Assembly (NCBI GenBank): GCA_041853585.1
Contig: JBGZSM010000032.1
Span: forward strand, 1-52,061
Direction of reading: 5' to 3'
Source of the DNA: JAUNKE01 sp041853585
Lineage (GTDB): Bacteria > Bacillota > Clostridia > Peptostreptococcales > Filifactoraceae
DNA length: 52,061 bases
Under the pieces are notes generated by a model. That model made no database searches, was not told the DNA's origin, and was given only the letters and a program-made list of their open reading frames with translations. Below are positions 8,784 to 16,724 of the stretch, piece after piece (the first letter of the stretch is position 1; each line of letters opens with the position of its first letter). The translations under genes and the position numbers were made by a program.

Positions 8784-8817
8784 AATCATAACCACCCTTC
8801 CAAAGGTTGTTATGATT
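8784..8817 (+). other. Hairpin just before the dispersed repeat
   Basis: AATCATAAC (8784-8792) pairs perfectly with GTTATGATT (8809-8817) and is followed by TGTTTTG. It may be a weak terminator or a structural part of the repeat element; the second copy of the repeat also has a hairpin directly upstream. Confidence 0.5.
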
Positions 8818-8864
8818 TGTTTTGCCAAAGCATCACAATCGCAAAACAGGCTTAAGCCTACAAT
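8816..8864 (+). repeat. Dispersed 49-bp repeat, copy A
   Basis: This stretch matches 45403-45451 at 46 of 49 positions in the same orientation. It contains the 12-base palindrome AGGCTTAAGCCT and outer pairing arms GTTTTGC/GCAAAAC. In the frame starting at ATG 8812 it encodes ICFAKASQSQNRLKPT, and all three differences from copy B are silent third-position changes. A 29-codon frame (8812-8901) spans it, preceded by a weak AAGG. It may be a short peptide gene, a structured RNA, or a mobile repeat. Confidence 0.7.
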
Positions 8865-8977
8865 CAAAAGTTGCCGAAACAACATTTATTTTGTAAAATA
8901 ATTGTTAGAACTTGGAATTTTTTTCGTCTTTACATATAGAAGTTTACTTCTTTTCAAATTTTCGGGAAGGAGGATTT

Positions 8978-9532
8978 ATGACGGATCAGGAAATCATCGC
9001 TCTATACTGGAGCCGAAATGAAGATGCGATAGCGCAAACGCAAAATAAATATCATGCCTATTGTTTCAACATTGCGCTGCGAATTCTTAATCTGTACGAA
9101 GATGCCGAAGAATGCACCGCCGATACTTATCTGCGCGTTTGGAATTCGATTCCGCCGACAAAACCCTCTTGTTTTAAATCCTTTTTAGCAAAAATCACTC
9201 GAAATTTGGCATTTGACAAATTCCGATGGAAGCATAGCCAAAAAAGAGGCGGCGAAATGGCGCTGGTCTTGGACGAGCTGGAAAATTGTATCCCGAGTTC
9301 CGCGTCAGTCGATGAAGAACTTTTAGCCGAAGAGATGCAGGAATACATCAACCGTTTCCTGCGAGCTCTTCCTTTGCGTGAGCGAAATATCTTTTTGCGC
9401 CGATATTTCTTTGTAGAAAAAACAAAAGAAATTGCCGAGCGCTATGCACTCCAAGAAAGTAATGTACTCGTTATTTTATCACGAACGCGCCAAAAACTTC
9501 GTAACTATTTGGAAAGCGAGGGAATGATATGA
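8978..9532 (+). CDS. ECF-type RNA polymerase sigma factor
   Basis: The 184-residue protein carries sigma region 2 (about 10-90, with the DAEECTADTYLRVW helix and LAFDKFRWK) and a C-terminal region 4 helix-turn-helix (about 125-180, LPLRERNIFLRRYFFVEKT then LQESNVLVILSRTRQKL). The start is ATG 8978 because GGAGG stands at 8969-8973; an upstream in-frame ATG at 8912 has no such site. The start of the next gene overlaps this stop by four bases, so the sigma factor and its membrane partner are made together. The regulon is unknown, and no autoregulatory ECF promoter is obvious upstream. Confidence 0.9.
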   Translation: MTDQEIIALYWSRNEDAIAQTQNKYHAYCFNIALRILNLYEDAEECTADTYLRVWNSIPPTKPSCFKSFLAKITRNLAFDKFRWKHSQKRGGEMALVLDELENCIPSSASVDEELLAEEMQEYINRFLRALPLRERNIFLRRYFFVEKTKEIAERYALQESNVLVILSRTRQKLRNYLESEGMI

Positions 9533-10821
9533 AAAAGGAAGATTTATTTGAACTGATTGGAAATGCGGATGAAGAATTACTTTCCATCAGCGAAAAAGAA
9601 CATCGGCGAAAGAATGTAATTTTGAAAATCACCGCAGCGGTCGCCTGCCTATGTCTTTTGGTTTTGAGCCTGCAGCATTTTATACAAATTCCAAAGAAAG
9701 AAACAGCCGCAGAAAATCCGCCGCCGATTTCGCAGACCCCGAAGGAAGTCGATAAAGAGGAGCGGCAAAATCCAAAGGATTCCAACGAAGAGTCACAAAG
9801 GTCGGAAGAAGTTGGCGACGAAAATTTACCGGCGATTTCATTGATGAGCGAGCGATTTTTTGATGGAATGGGATATGCCGCCATAGAGCATTATCATATC
9901 GACCAAAGCTATATCCAAGGCCCTTGGAATCCGTCAATAACGATTGAGAAGTTGCCCGTCTATCGAAATTTGCAGTTTAACAAAACCAAAGGATATATTC
10001 CGGTAGGTGTCGAGCGCAAAGCATTGTTGTCCGAGCTGAAAAATCTTGAGAGCAAGCTTGGCATTCAAACAAAAAATATTGAGTTCGAGAGCTACGCTTC
10101 AGACGCTCCTGCAAATAAAGCGAATTATTTAACAGCAAAATATGATGATGAAAAATTGGAAATTAAAATTGAAGCGGACGGAAGCAAGAGACTTCATTAT
10201 GAGAAAAAAATCATCCCCGAAGGATATAATTTTTATCGAAGCACCTTATCGCAGCGTGATGCCGAAAAATCCCTCGATTATCTCGCTGAGAAATACGCTT
10301 TTTTGACGGGTTTTAAAAATCCTAAAAAAGCAACCTTCGGAGATTACAATATTTATGCGGAATTTTCGCGCGAATATTATCTCTATGATGAAGGGAAAAA
10401 TGTTGCCGAAAGCATCGTAAACTATAATTTGAAAAGGGCTTCCTTTTCTCCATCGACGGATGAACCTTCCACATATATCTCATTGGACGATTATACGAAA
10501 TCTCTGGAGCTCGTCGGCAATTATCCCGTCATCTCCCGGCAAAAAGCGAGTAAACTTTTGAGACTGGGAAAATATGTGAGCTCCGTACCCTATCCGGTCA
10601 CCTCAAAAAGTGAAATTGCCGCCATCGACATCCATTATGTCACCGTTCCCTATATCGAATATTGGATTCCGTTTTATTGCTTTTATGTAAAATTGCCGCA
10701 AGAGAGTCATGACGGAAAAATCACCGATTGGCGATTGCAATCCTACGGCATCTACTATGTTCCGGCAATCCCAAGCAAATATATAAAAAGCATGAAAACT
10801 TACGAGGGTCAATTTAATTAA
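9529..10821 (+). CDS. Membrane-anchored anti-sigma factor with a large external domain (putative)
   Basis: This 430-residue protein has a short cytoplasmic head (1-32; the pattern KEDLFELIGNADEELL is typical of Clostridial anti-sigma amino ends), one transmembrane helix (about 33-52, AAVACLCLLVLSLQHF) and an acidic Pro/Glu/Ser-rich linker (about 56-105). An outer domain of about 320 residues follows, rich in aromatics (for example YIEYWIPFYCFYVKLP). Its ATG overlaps the sigma-factor stop, the usual arrangement for a sigma/anti-sigma pair. The role is inferred from topology and position; I do not recognise the outer domain, which may sense an envelope signal. A bidirectional terminator follows. 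Confidence 0.7.
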   Translation: MKKEDLFELIGNADEELLSISEKEHRRKNVILKITAAVACLCLLVLSLQHFIQIPKKETAAENPPPISQTPKEVDKEERQNPKDSNEESQRSEEVGDENLPAISLMSERFFDGMGYAAIEHYHIDQSYIQGPWNPSITIEKLPVYRNLQFNKTKGYIPVGVERKALLSELKNLESKLGIQTKNIEFESYASDAPANKANYLTAKYDDEKLEIKIEADGSKRLHYEKKIIPEGYNFYRSTLSQRDAEKSLDYLAEKYAFLTGFKNPKKATFGDYNIYAEFSREYYLYDEGKNVAESIVNYNLKRASFSPSTDEPSTYISLDDYTKSLELVGNYPVISRQKASKLLRLGKYVSSVPYPVTSKSEIAAIDIHYVTVPYIEYWIPFYCFYVKLPQESHDGKITDWRLQSYGIYYVPAIPSKYIKSMKTYEGQFN

Positions 10822-10823
10822 CA

Positions 10824-10873
10824 AAAAAGCCTAACTGTGAGCGTTGAAACAGCGTTCATCCGTTAGGCTTTTT
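10824..10873. terminator. Bidirectional intrinsic terminator between the anti-sigma gene and glmM
   Basis: AAAAAGCCTAAC (10824-10835) pairs perfectly with GTTAGGCTTTTT (10862-10873). The T runs on both strands serve the plus-strand anti-sigma gene and the minus-strand glmM operon. Confidence 0.9.
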
Positions 10874-10923
10874 CCGTTCATATTTTTCAAAGTCCTTTTG
10901 TAGTTTGTAGGAACGGTTTTTTG

Positions 10924-12279
10924 TTATGCCAAAAGTTGCTCGATTTTATGCGCCAACTCCTCGGCATTTTTTGTAATTTCTTGAATGTCCTGTCCTTCGA
11001 GCATTACACGAACCAAAGGCTCCGTACCGGAATGTCGAATGAGCACACGACCCTTTCCATCCATTTTCTTCTCCAAATCTTGAATATCTTTTTGGATTTC
11101 AGGATGGGTTTGATATTCCAATTTTTTAGCATTGGATACTTTCGCATTGACCAACACCTGCGGATAGATTTGCATTATCTGTGCCAATTCGCTGAGTTTT
11201 TTTCCGCTTTCTTTGACGATTTTAGATAAAATCAGCGATGACAAAATTCCATCTCCCGTCGTATTGTAGTTCAAAAATATCATATGACCGGATTGCTCTC
11301 CGCCGAAAGAATAATCTTTCTCAAGCATTCTTTCCAAAATATATCGGTCGCCGACCGCAGTCGTTTCGATTTCAATTCCTAATTCTTTCGCTGCTGTATG
11401 AAGTCCGAGATTGCTCATGACGGTCACAACCAATTTGTTGTTTTTCAACGCATTGTTCTCTTTGAGATACTTCGCACAAATCAGCATGATTCTGTCGCCA
11501 TCGACCGCTTCGCCTTTTTCATCGACCGCAATCAAACGGTCAGCATCGCCATCGTATGCCAATCCGATATCGGATTTATTTTTGCGCACCGCCTCCATCA
11601 GACCTTCCACATGCGTTGAGCCTGCATTCTTGTTGATATTGGTTCCATCCGGTTGATTGTTGATGACAAAAACGGTTGCACCCAATTTTTCAAATATTTC
11701 CGGCGCGATTTGATATGCCGCGCCATGAGCGCAGTCCAATGTTATATTCAGCCCTTTCAGGTCGATTTTTTCAAATTTGCACAAAAACTCTTTGTAGGCA
11801 TCTATTTTATTATCCGGAAGAAAGCGTCCTACTCGCTCGCCGGAAATTTCTTCATCAATCTTATCCATATTGTCGATGAACTCTTCGATTTCAAGCTCGA
11901 TGTTATCGTCCAATTTCAGTCCGTTGGAATCGAAAAATTTGATTCCGTTATATTCCATCGGATTGTGTGATGCCGAAATAACGATGCCCGCATCCGCACA
12001 ACATTTTTTTGTCGCATAGGCAACCGCCGGTGTCGGCGCAACGCCCATATCAATTACATCCGCGCCCATGCTCATCGCTCCCGATGCCACCGCACTGAGA
12101 AGCAAGTCTTTGGATATTCTGGTATCCGTTCCGATAATTACCCTTGTCTTTGTTTCTTTGTGCCGACTGTACTTTTGCAACACAAAAACGCCGGCTCTTC
12201 CTATTTTATATGCAAGTTGAGGAGTGAGCTCAACATTAGCCACTCCTCTTACTCCATCTGTTCCAAAATATTTACCCAT
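10924..12279 (-). CDS. glmM: Phosphoglucosamine mutase GlmM
   Basis: GlmM (451 residues) interconverts glucosamine-6-phosphate and glucosamine-1-phosphate on the way to UDP-GlcNAc and peptidoglycan. The start MGKYFGTDGVRG, the phosphoserine loop ISASHNP (catalytic S104), the metal-binding YDGDADRLIAVD and the C-terminal phosphate-binding RHSGTEPLVRVM are all intact. Its ATG overlaps the stop of the oxidoreductase gamma subunit by one base (TAATG), with GGAG inside the upstream gene, so it is translationally coupled to a catabolic operon. In most Firmicutes glmM directly follows cdaA-cdaR; here those genes lie about 5.4 kb upstream in the same run. Confidence 0.96.
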   Translation of the reverse strand: MGKYFGTDGVRGVANVELTPQLAYKIGRAGVFVLQKYSRHKETKTRVIIGTDTRISKDLLLSAVASGAMSMGADVIDMGVAPTPAVAYATKKCCADAGIVISASHNPMEYNGIKFFDSNGLKLDDNIELEIEEFIDNMDKIDEEISGERVGRFLPDNKIDAYKEFLCKFEKIDLKGLNITLDCAHGAAYQIAPEIFEKLGATVFVINNQPDGTNINKNAGSTHVEGLMEAVRKNKSDIGLAYDGDADRLIAVDEKGEAVDGDRIMLICAKYLKENNALKNNKLVVTVMSNLGLHTAAKELGIEIETTAVGDRYILERMLEKDYSFGGEQSGHMIFLNYNTTGDGILSSLILSKIVKESGKKLSELAQIMQIYPQVLVNAKVSNAKKLEYQTHPEIQKDIQDLEKKMDGKGRVLIRHSGTEPLVRVMLEGQDIQEITKNAEELAHKIEQLLA

Positions 12280-12818
12280 TATTTTGCAGATTCCGCTCCT
12301 TGTTTTAATGCCTCTCTGTTTTGAGGAATGTATTTCTCTTTGGACGGTCCGAAAACTTTTTTGAATGCTTCCAAAATCGATTCGGAGTCCACAATATTAT
12401 CTTTTCCAAGCGCCGCACCGAGCATAACAAGATTTGCCGCCTTATCATTTCCGATATCCGCTGCAATTCGGTTGGCATCAATATAGAATACATCCACATC
12501 GGTTCTATCAACTTTTTTCGAAATCAATGATTCGTTGACGAATATTTTTCCACCCGGCTTCACATCTTTTTCAAATTTAAGAAGCGAAGGCAGATTCATA
12601 ATGATGGCGATATCCGCATCATCAGTAATTACCGGCGAGCCGATTTCTTCATCCGCCACGATAACGGAGCAGTTTGCCGTTCCTCCACGCATCTCCGGTC
12701 CGTAAGAAGGCAACCAGGATACATTTTTATCTTCCAGCATTCCCGCATAAGCCAATAACTGTCCCATGGACATTACACCCTGTCCACCGAATCCTGCACA
12801 AATAATTCGCTTTTCCAT
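12279..12818 (-). CDS. 2-oxoacid:ferredoxin oxidoreductase, gamma subunit
   Basis: The 179-residue protein has the gamma-subunit pattern: a nucleotide-loop-like amino end RIICAGFGGQGVMSMGQLLA, then SYGPEMRGGTANCSVIVADEEIGSP and DIAIIMNLPSL. It forms the acceptor-domain subunit of a four-subunit oxidoreductase that converts a 2-oxoacid and CoA to acyl-CoA, CO2 and reduced ferredoxin. The start at 12818 is chosen over an upstream in-frame ATG because GGAGG precedes it. It begins one base after the beta-subunit stop and its own stop overlaps glmM. Confidence 0.9.
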   Translation of the reverse strand: MEKRIICAGFGGQGVMSMGQLLAYAGMLEDKNVSWLPSYGPEMRGGTANCSVIVADEEIGSPVITDDADIAIIMNLPSLLKFEKDVKPGGKIFVNESLISKKVDRTDVDVFYIDANRIAADIGNDKAANLVMLGAALGKDNIVDSESILEAFKKVFGPSKEKYIPQNREALKQGAESAK

Positions 12819-12819
12819 A

Positions 12820-13572
12820 TTATTTGCCTCCTTCCGCATTTGGTTGTTTGTAATTTCCAATCGGATAGTATGGAATCATATTATCTCTTAGCCACTGCAA
12901 TGCCATTACCGGCGGAATTCCCCAGTTGGTCGGACAAGTGGAAAGAACTTCTATCATGGAGAATCCGAGGCCGTCTTTTTGAACTTGGAATGCTTTTTTG
13001 ATTGCATTTTTCGCTTTTCGAACATTCGCCGGAGTATCTACGGACACTCTTTCAACAAAAGCTGCGCCATCCAATGTCGCAATCATTTCCGCCATACGAA
13101 TCGGAAAACCGTTCTTCACCGGGTCACGACCGTCTTGTGAAGTGGTACTCTTTTGTCCAATCAAAGTTGTCGGTGCCATCTGTCCGCCGGTCATTCCGTA
13201 GATTGCATTGTTGACAAAGATGGTTGTAAACTTCTCGCCTCTCGCCACCGCGTGAATAATCTCTCCGGTACCGATGGATGCGAGGTCTCCGTCTCCCTGA
13301 TATGTGAAGACGATATTGTTCGGCAAAGTTCTTTTGATTCCGGTTGCCAAAGACGGTGCACGACCATGCGCCGCTTCCTGCATGTCGCAGTTAAAATATT
13401 TGTATGCGAGAACCGAGCAACCTACCGGTGCAACCCCGATGGCATTTCCAAGCTCGCCCATCTCTACCAATACCTCAGCTACCAATCGGTGAATGATACC
13501 ATGAGTACATCCCGGACAGTAGTGAGTGACCATATCTGTTAAACCCTGTGTTCTTTCAAATACAACTGCCAT
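12820..13572 (-). CDS. 2-oxoacid:ferredoxin oxidoreductase, beta (thiamine pyrophosphate-binding) subunit
   Basis: This 250-residue TPP subunit shows HYCPGCTHGIIHRLVAE near the amino end, the GDGD motif in FTYQGDGDLASIGTGE and the following VNNAIYGMTGGQMAPTT, all typical of VorA/KorB-like subunits. The substrate class (2-oxoisovalerate-type versus 2-oxoglutarate) cannot be fixed by eye, but the adjacent ptb-buk pair favours branched-chain or short-chain acyl-CoA products. The start overlaps the alpha-subunit stop by one base and GGAGG lies just upstream. Confidence 0.92.
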   Translation of the reverse strand: MAVVFERTQGLTDMVTHYCPGCTHGIIHRLVAEVLVEMGELGNAIGVAPVGCSVLAYKYFNCDMQEAAHGRAPSLATGIKRTLPNNIVFTYQGDGDLASIGTGEIIHAVARGEKFTTIFVNNAIYGMTGGQMAPTTLIGQKSTTSQDGRDPVKNGFPIRMAEMIATLDGAAFVERVSVDTPANVRKAKNAIKKAFQVQKDGLGFSMIEVLSTCPTNWGIPPVMALQWLRDNMIPYYPIGNYKQPNAEGGK

Positions 13573-14627
13573 TATTTTGCACCTCCTACAATCTTCATTG
13601 CTACTTCGACAATTTGCGAAGGCTCCGGAATCATTCCGCCCACACGACCTGTAAAATGAACAGGAATTTTACATTCTACGGCAAGCTTAACATCTTCCAC
13701 CATCTGACCCATACTCATTTCAACACAAAGCATATTTTTGGCAACCAAATTTTCAAATGCTTTTATCGGATATGGCCATAGTGTTTTTAGACGAATCAGT
13801 CCCGCCTTCACACCTTTTTCTCTTAATTTTACAACGGCGTTTCGCGCAATTCTCGCAGTGGTACCGTAAGCTACCAACACAATTTCCGCATCCTCCACCA
13901 TATAGTTTTCAAATCTTGCTTCGTTTTCTTCAATCGTTTTATATTTGCGCTCAAGCATCAGGTTGTGCTGCTCCAAATCCGGCGCTTGCAAATAAAGCGA
14001 GTTGATGATATTCGGTTTTCTCTCACCCTTTGTTCCGGTCGATGCCCAAGTTTTCTCTTTGAGTTCGCGAGCAGGCGGTTTTCTGAATTCCACCGCTTCC
14101 ATCATCTGTCCAATCATACCGTCGGCAACTACCATAACCGGCATGCGATAATAATCCGCTACATCAAATGCTTCCTGAACCATGTCCACCGCTTCTTGAA
14201 TGGAAGCCGGCGCATAAACGATGTGTCGGTAGTCTCCATTTCCTCCACCTCGAGTAGACATATAATAATCGGATTGTGCCGGTTGGATACTTCCCAATCC
14301 CGGACCCCCACGCATCATATTCACGATAACTGCCGGAAGTTCCGCTCCCGCAATATAGGTAATTCCTTCCTGTTTCAGCGCGATACCCGGTGATGATGAA
14401 GATGTCATCGCTCTTGCTCCCGCACCGGACGCTCCATAAACCATATTGATGGCGGAGATTTCAGATTCCGCTTGAACAAATGCGCCGCCACGCAAAGGCA
14501 GCTCTCTGGACATATATTCCGGAATCTCATTTTGCGGTGTTATCGGATATCCCGCAAAAAAATTACATCCCGCCTCAATAGCAGCTTTTGCAACTGCCTC
14601 ATTGCCTTTCATAAGTACTTTAGCCAT
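13572..14627 (-). CDS. vorB: 2-oxoacid:ferredoxin oxidoreductase, alpha subunit (VorB-like)
   Basis: This 351-residue subunit carries the pyruvate-oxidoreductase domain I pattern: GNEAVAKAAIEAGCNFFAGYPITPQNEIPEYM, then QAESEISAINMVYGASGAGARAMTSSSSPGI. The carboxyl part is domain II-like. The start is ATG 14627 with AAGGA upstream; an earlier in-frame start lies within the ferredoxin gene and lacks a binding site. Its length and order (ferredoxin, alpha, beta, gamma) match the 3-methyl-2-oxobutanoate type found beside butyrate kinase in Clostridia. The symbol is given for similarity, not proof of substrate. Confidence 0.85.
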   Translation of the reverse strand: MAKVLMKGNEAVAKAAIEAGCNFFAGYPITPQNEIPEYMSRELPLRGGAFVQAESEISAINMVYGASGAGARAMTSSSSPGIALKQEGITYIAGAELPAVIVNMMRGGPGLGSIQPAQSDYYMSTRGGGNGDYRHIVYAPASIQEAVDMVQEAFDVADYYRMPVMVVADGMIGQMMEAVEFRKPPARELKEKTWASTGTKGERKPNIINSLYLQAPDLEQHNLMLERKYKTIEENEARFENYMVEDAEIVLVAYGTTARIARNAVVKLREKGVKAGLIRLKTLWPYPIKAFENLVAKNMLCVEMSMGQMVEDVKLAVECKIPVHFTGRVGGMIPEPSQIVEVAMKIVGGAK

Positions 14628-14629
14628 AA

Positions 14630-14845
14630 TTACATCCTTTCTACAGTGATTACTCCGTCCGGGCACATAGTTGCACAATTCGCGCAGCCAATGCATTTTT
14701 CCATTTCTTTTACCGTTGCAACATTGTATCCTTTATTATTGATGGTTTCTTTATCAATAACCACAATGTTGACCGGACAGCCGGTTGTACAAAGAGCGCA
14801 CCCTTTACACTTCTCCTGATTAAAAGTTACTTTTCCCTTAGCCAT
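14630..14845 (-). CDS. 2x[4Fe-4S] ferredoxin-type (delta) subunit of the oxidoreductase
   Basis: This 71-residue protein has two cluster motifs, CKGCALCTTGCP and CIGCANCATMCP, each CxxCxxCxxxCP. It shuttles electrons from the TPP subunit to free ferredoxin. The start is ATG 14845 because GGAGG immediately precedes it; the ATG four codons earlier overlaps that GGAGG and has no site of its own. It ends two bases before the alpha-subunit start. Confidence 0.92.
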   Translation of the reverse strand: MAKGKVTFNQEKCKGCALCTTGCPVNIVVIDKETINNKGYNVATVKEMEKCIGCANCATMCPDGVITVERM

Positions 14846-14930
14846 TTTAACCTCCATTCGTTAAAAAATGATGTTTCTTCCAATGAGAAAATCCCATTGG
14901 AAGATTTATTATAAGACTTTTGTCCGATAA

Positions 14931-15650
14931 TCACATCCAATCTTCTCTCATTATCATATCGATGGAGAAAAGATTATACTCAATTTGATTTTCAATCGAT
15001 GAAATATCCAATCGACTCGGATACACGACATATTTTACCGGAATACCCGTCTGCTCGCTCACTTTTTTAACGAGCTCACAGCCCTTGAGAATATCTTCCG
15101 TCGAAGTGTCCCAAAGCAAATGCGTATTGCTTACCAGTCCCGTCACCGATAATTTGCTTGCGCCTTCGATTTCACGAATGTATTTGATAACATCGTTCAC
15201 ATCGACCGTATATTCTCGATTGGCATTGATGACCATAAACATGTCGTAAGGATATTTCTCAATTACCTGATGCATTGAGCCGAGCACTCGCGCGCCAAGC
15301 TCATCACCGCCGACATCCATTACATATTGATATTGCTCATCCAAAATCGGCACGCTCAAATCCGCGGAAATCGCCGGCAAGTCGAGTGCCGAGTTGCGAA
15401 GCACACTGGAATGTGAGATGATGCCATGTCTGTCCAACATTTCTTCCTTCTCCCTGGAGCGAAAATATGGATTGATAACATCCAAATCGGCAATCGCAAC
15501 CTGCATTTCTTCATTTTTAGTCTCCGCTTTGATATTCGCCAATTTGATTGCATAGTTGACCGAGAATTCGGTTTTTCCGCTGCCGTAATGTCCGACGACA
15601 ATTCGTATTCTTTTATCTTTTGTTACATTTACTTTCTGATTATTTTCCAA
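14931..15650 (-). CDS. P-loop ATPase of unknown function in the acyl-kinase/oxidoreductase operon
   Basis: This 239-residue protein has a clear Walker A, GHYGSGKTEFSVNYA (about residues 19-33), a following AIADLDVINPYFRSREK segment like the switch region of MinD/CobB-type ATPases, and YVMDVGGDELGARVLG. It starts at TTG 15648-15650, since the P-loop is too near the amino end for any later ATG; GAGG lies nine bases upstream. It overlaps the end of buk by 11 bases. No family name comes to mind. Its place between buk and the ferredoxin subunit suggests a role linked to acyl-CoA or 2-oxoacid metabolism, for example maturation of the oxidoreductase, but this is inference. Confidence 0.8.
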   Translation of the reverse strand: MENNQKVNVTKDKRIRIVVGHYGSGKTEFSVNYAIKLANIKAETKNEEMQVAIADLDVINPYFRSREKEEMLDRHGIISHSSVLRNSALDLPAISADLSVPILDEQYQYVMDVGGDELGARVLGSMHQVIEKYPYDMFMVINANREYTVDVNDVIKYIREIEGASKLSVTGLVSNTHLLWDTSTEDILKGCELVKKVSEQTGIPVKYVVYPSRLDISSIENQIEYNLFSIDMIMREDWM

Positions 15651-16713
15651 TGTATTCTTTTGCCTCTTCTTCTTTATTCAGAACTCGAATTGCACCTTCC
15701 GCCAATGCAATCATTTCGTCCTCTCCCGGATAGACAACGAATTTTGCAAGCTTCTCTACTTTCTTCTTAATCATTTCGGTGAACAGTTGCGAATATGCAA
15801 TTCCTCCGGTGAGAATGATGGCATCCACATCGCCGTCCAAAACCGCAACACAGGCTCCGATTTCTCTCGCTACCTGATATGCCATCGCGGAATATACAAG
15901 CTCCGCCTGCTTATCGCCGTCGGCAATCTTCTGCTCTACTTCTCTCGCATCGTTCGTATTGAGATATGCAACGATTCCGCCATTTCCTTTCAAGCGTTTT
16001 TTAAGTTCATCGGTACTCATCTTGCCGGAGTTTGCCAATTTCAAAAATTGTCCTACCGGCAAACCGCCTGCTCGCTCCGGTGAAAACGGTCCGTCTCCAT
16101 CCAGTGCGTTGTTCACATCGACAACTCGTCCTTTTTGATGCGCTCCGACGGAAACGCCGCCGCCCAAATGCGCTACGATGACATTGACATCCTTATATGC
16201 TTTGTCGATGGATTTCGCATAGCGTCTTGCCACCGCCTTTTGATTCAATGCATGGAAAATGGACATTCTTTCAATTTCCGGTATTCCCGAAATTCTTGCC
16301 ACCTCGCTCATCTCATCGACGACGACCGGGTCTACGATAAATGCCGGTACGACCGCCGTATCCGCAATTTCTTTCGCGATGATTCCACCGAGATTGGAAG
16401 CATGCTCGCCCAACACGCCGACTCTTAAATCCGCCAACATTTTTTCGTTGACTTCATAGGTTCCGCCTTCCATCGGATGCAACAATCCGCCGCGTCCGAC
16501 CACCGCATCCAAATCATGCGAATTGATTCCCGCTTCCGCCAGCGATTCCAAAATTACTTCTTTTCTGAAAGATTTTTGCTCCGCGATTGTCTCATATTTT
16601 GAAATTTCTTCGTTTGAATGTCTTAAAGTTTTCTCCATTACCATTGTTTCATCTTCAAAAACTGCAATTTTTGTCGATGTAGAACCCGGGTTAATAACTA
16701 AAATCTTATACAT
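15640..16713 (-). CDS. buk: Butyrate kinase
   Basis: This 357-residue ASKHA-fold kinase makes ATP and a short-chain acid from an acyl phosphate. The phosphate-1 motif LVINPGSTSTKIAVFEDE, the ARISGIPEIERMSIFHALNQKAVA region, AHLGGGVSVGAH and ILTGGIAYS are all present and typical of Buk rather than acetate kinase. GGAGG precedes the ATG. It starts 11 bases after ptb and overlaps the P-loop ATPase gene. Beside a 2-oxoacid oxidoreductase it may act on isobutyryl or isovaleryl phosphate as well as butyryl phosphate. Confidence 0.94.
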   Translation of the reverse strand: MYKILVINPGSTSTKIAVFEDETMVMEKTLRHSNEEISKYETIAEQKSFRKEVILESLAEAGINSHDLDAVVGRGGLLHPMEGGTYEVNEKMLADLRVGVLGEHASNLGGIIAKEIADTAVVPAFIVDPVVVDEMSEVARISGIPEIERMSIFHALNQKAVARRYAKSIDKAYKDVNVIVAHLGGGVSVGAHQKGRVVDVNNALDGDGPFSPERAGGLPVGQFLKLANSGKMSTDELKKRLKGNGGIVAYLNTNDAREVEQKIADGDKQAELVYSAMAYQVAREIGACVAVLDGDVDAIILTGGIAYSQLFTEMIKKKVEKLAKFVVYPGEDEMIALAEGAIRVLNKEEEAKEYIGK

Positions 16714-16724
16714 AATCCCTCCGC

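Larger units (their letters stand above)
8579..8977. other. Intergenic region between suf and the sigma-factor gene
   Basis: About 400 bases without a conserved gene. It contains a promoter-like pair (8701-8730), a hairpin (8784-8817), one copy of a 49-bp dispersed repeat (8816-8864) with a 29-codon frame across it, and the sigma-factor ribosome binding site. Each is listed separately. Confidence 0.7.

Noticed and set aside
8909..8940. ECF-type autoregulatory promoter GGAATT...CGTC before the sigma gene
   Set aside because: The two motifs are only about seven bases apart instead of 15-17.
8912..8977. Amino-terminal extension of the ECF sigma factor from ATG 8912
   Set aside because: No ribosome binding site precedes it, while a perfect GGAGG precedes ATG 8978; the extra residues do not look like sigma region 1.1.
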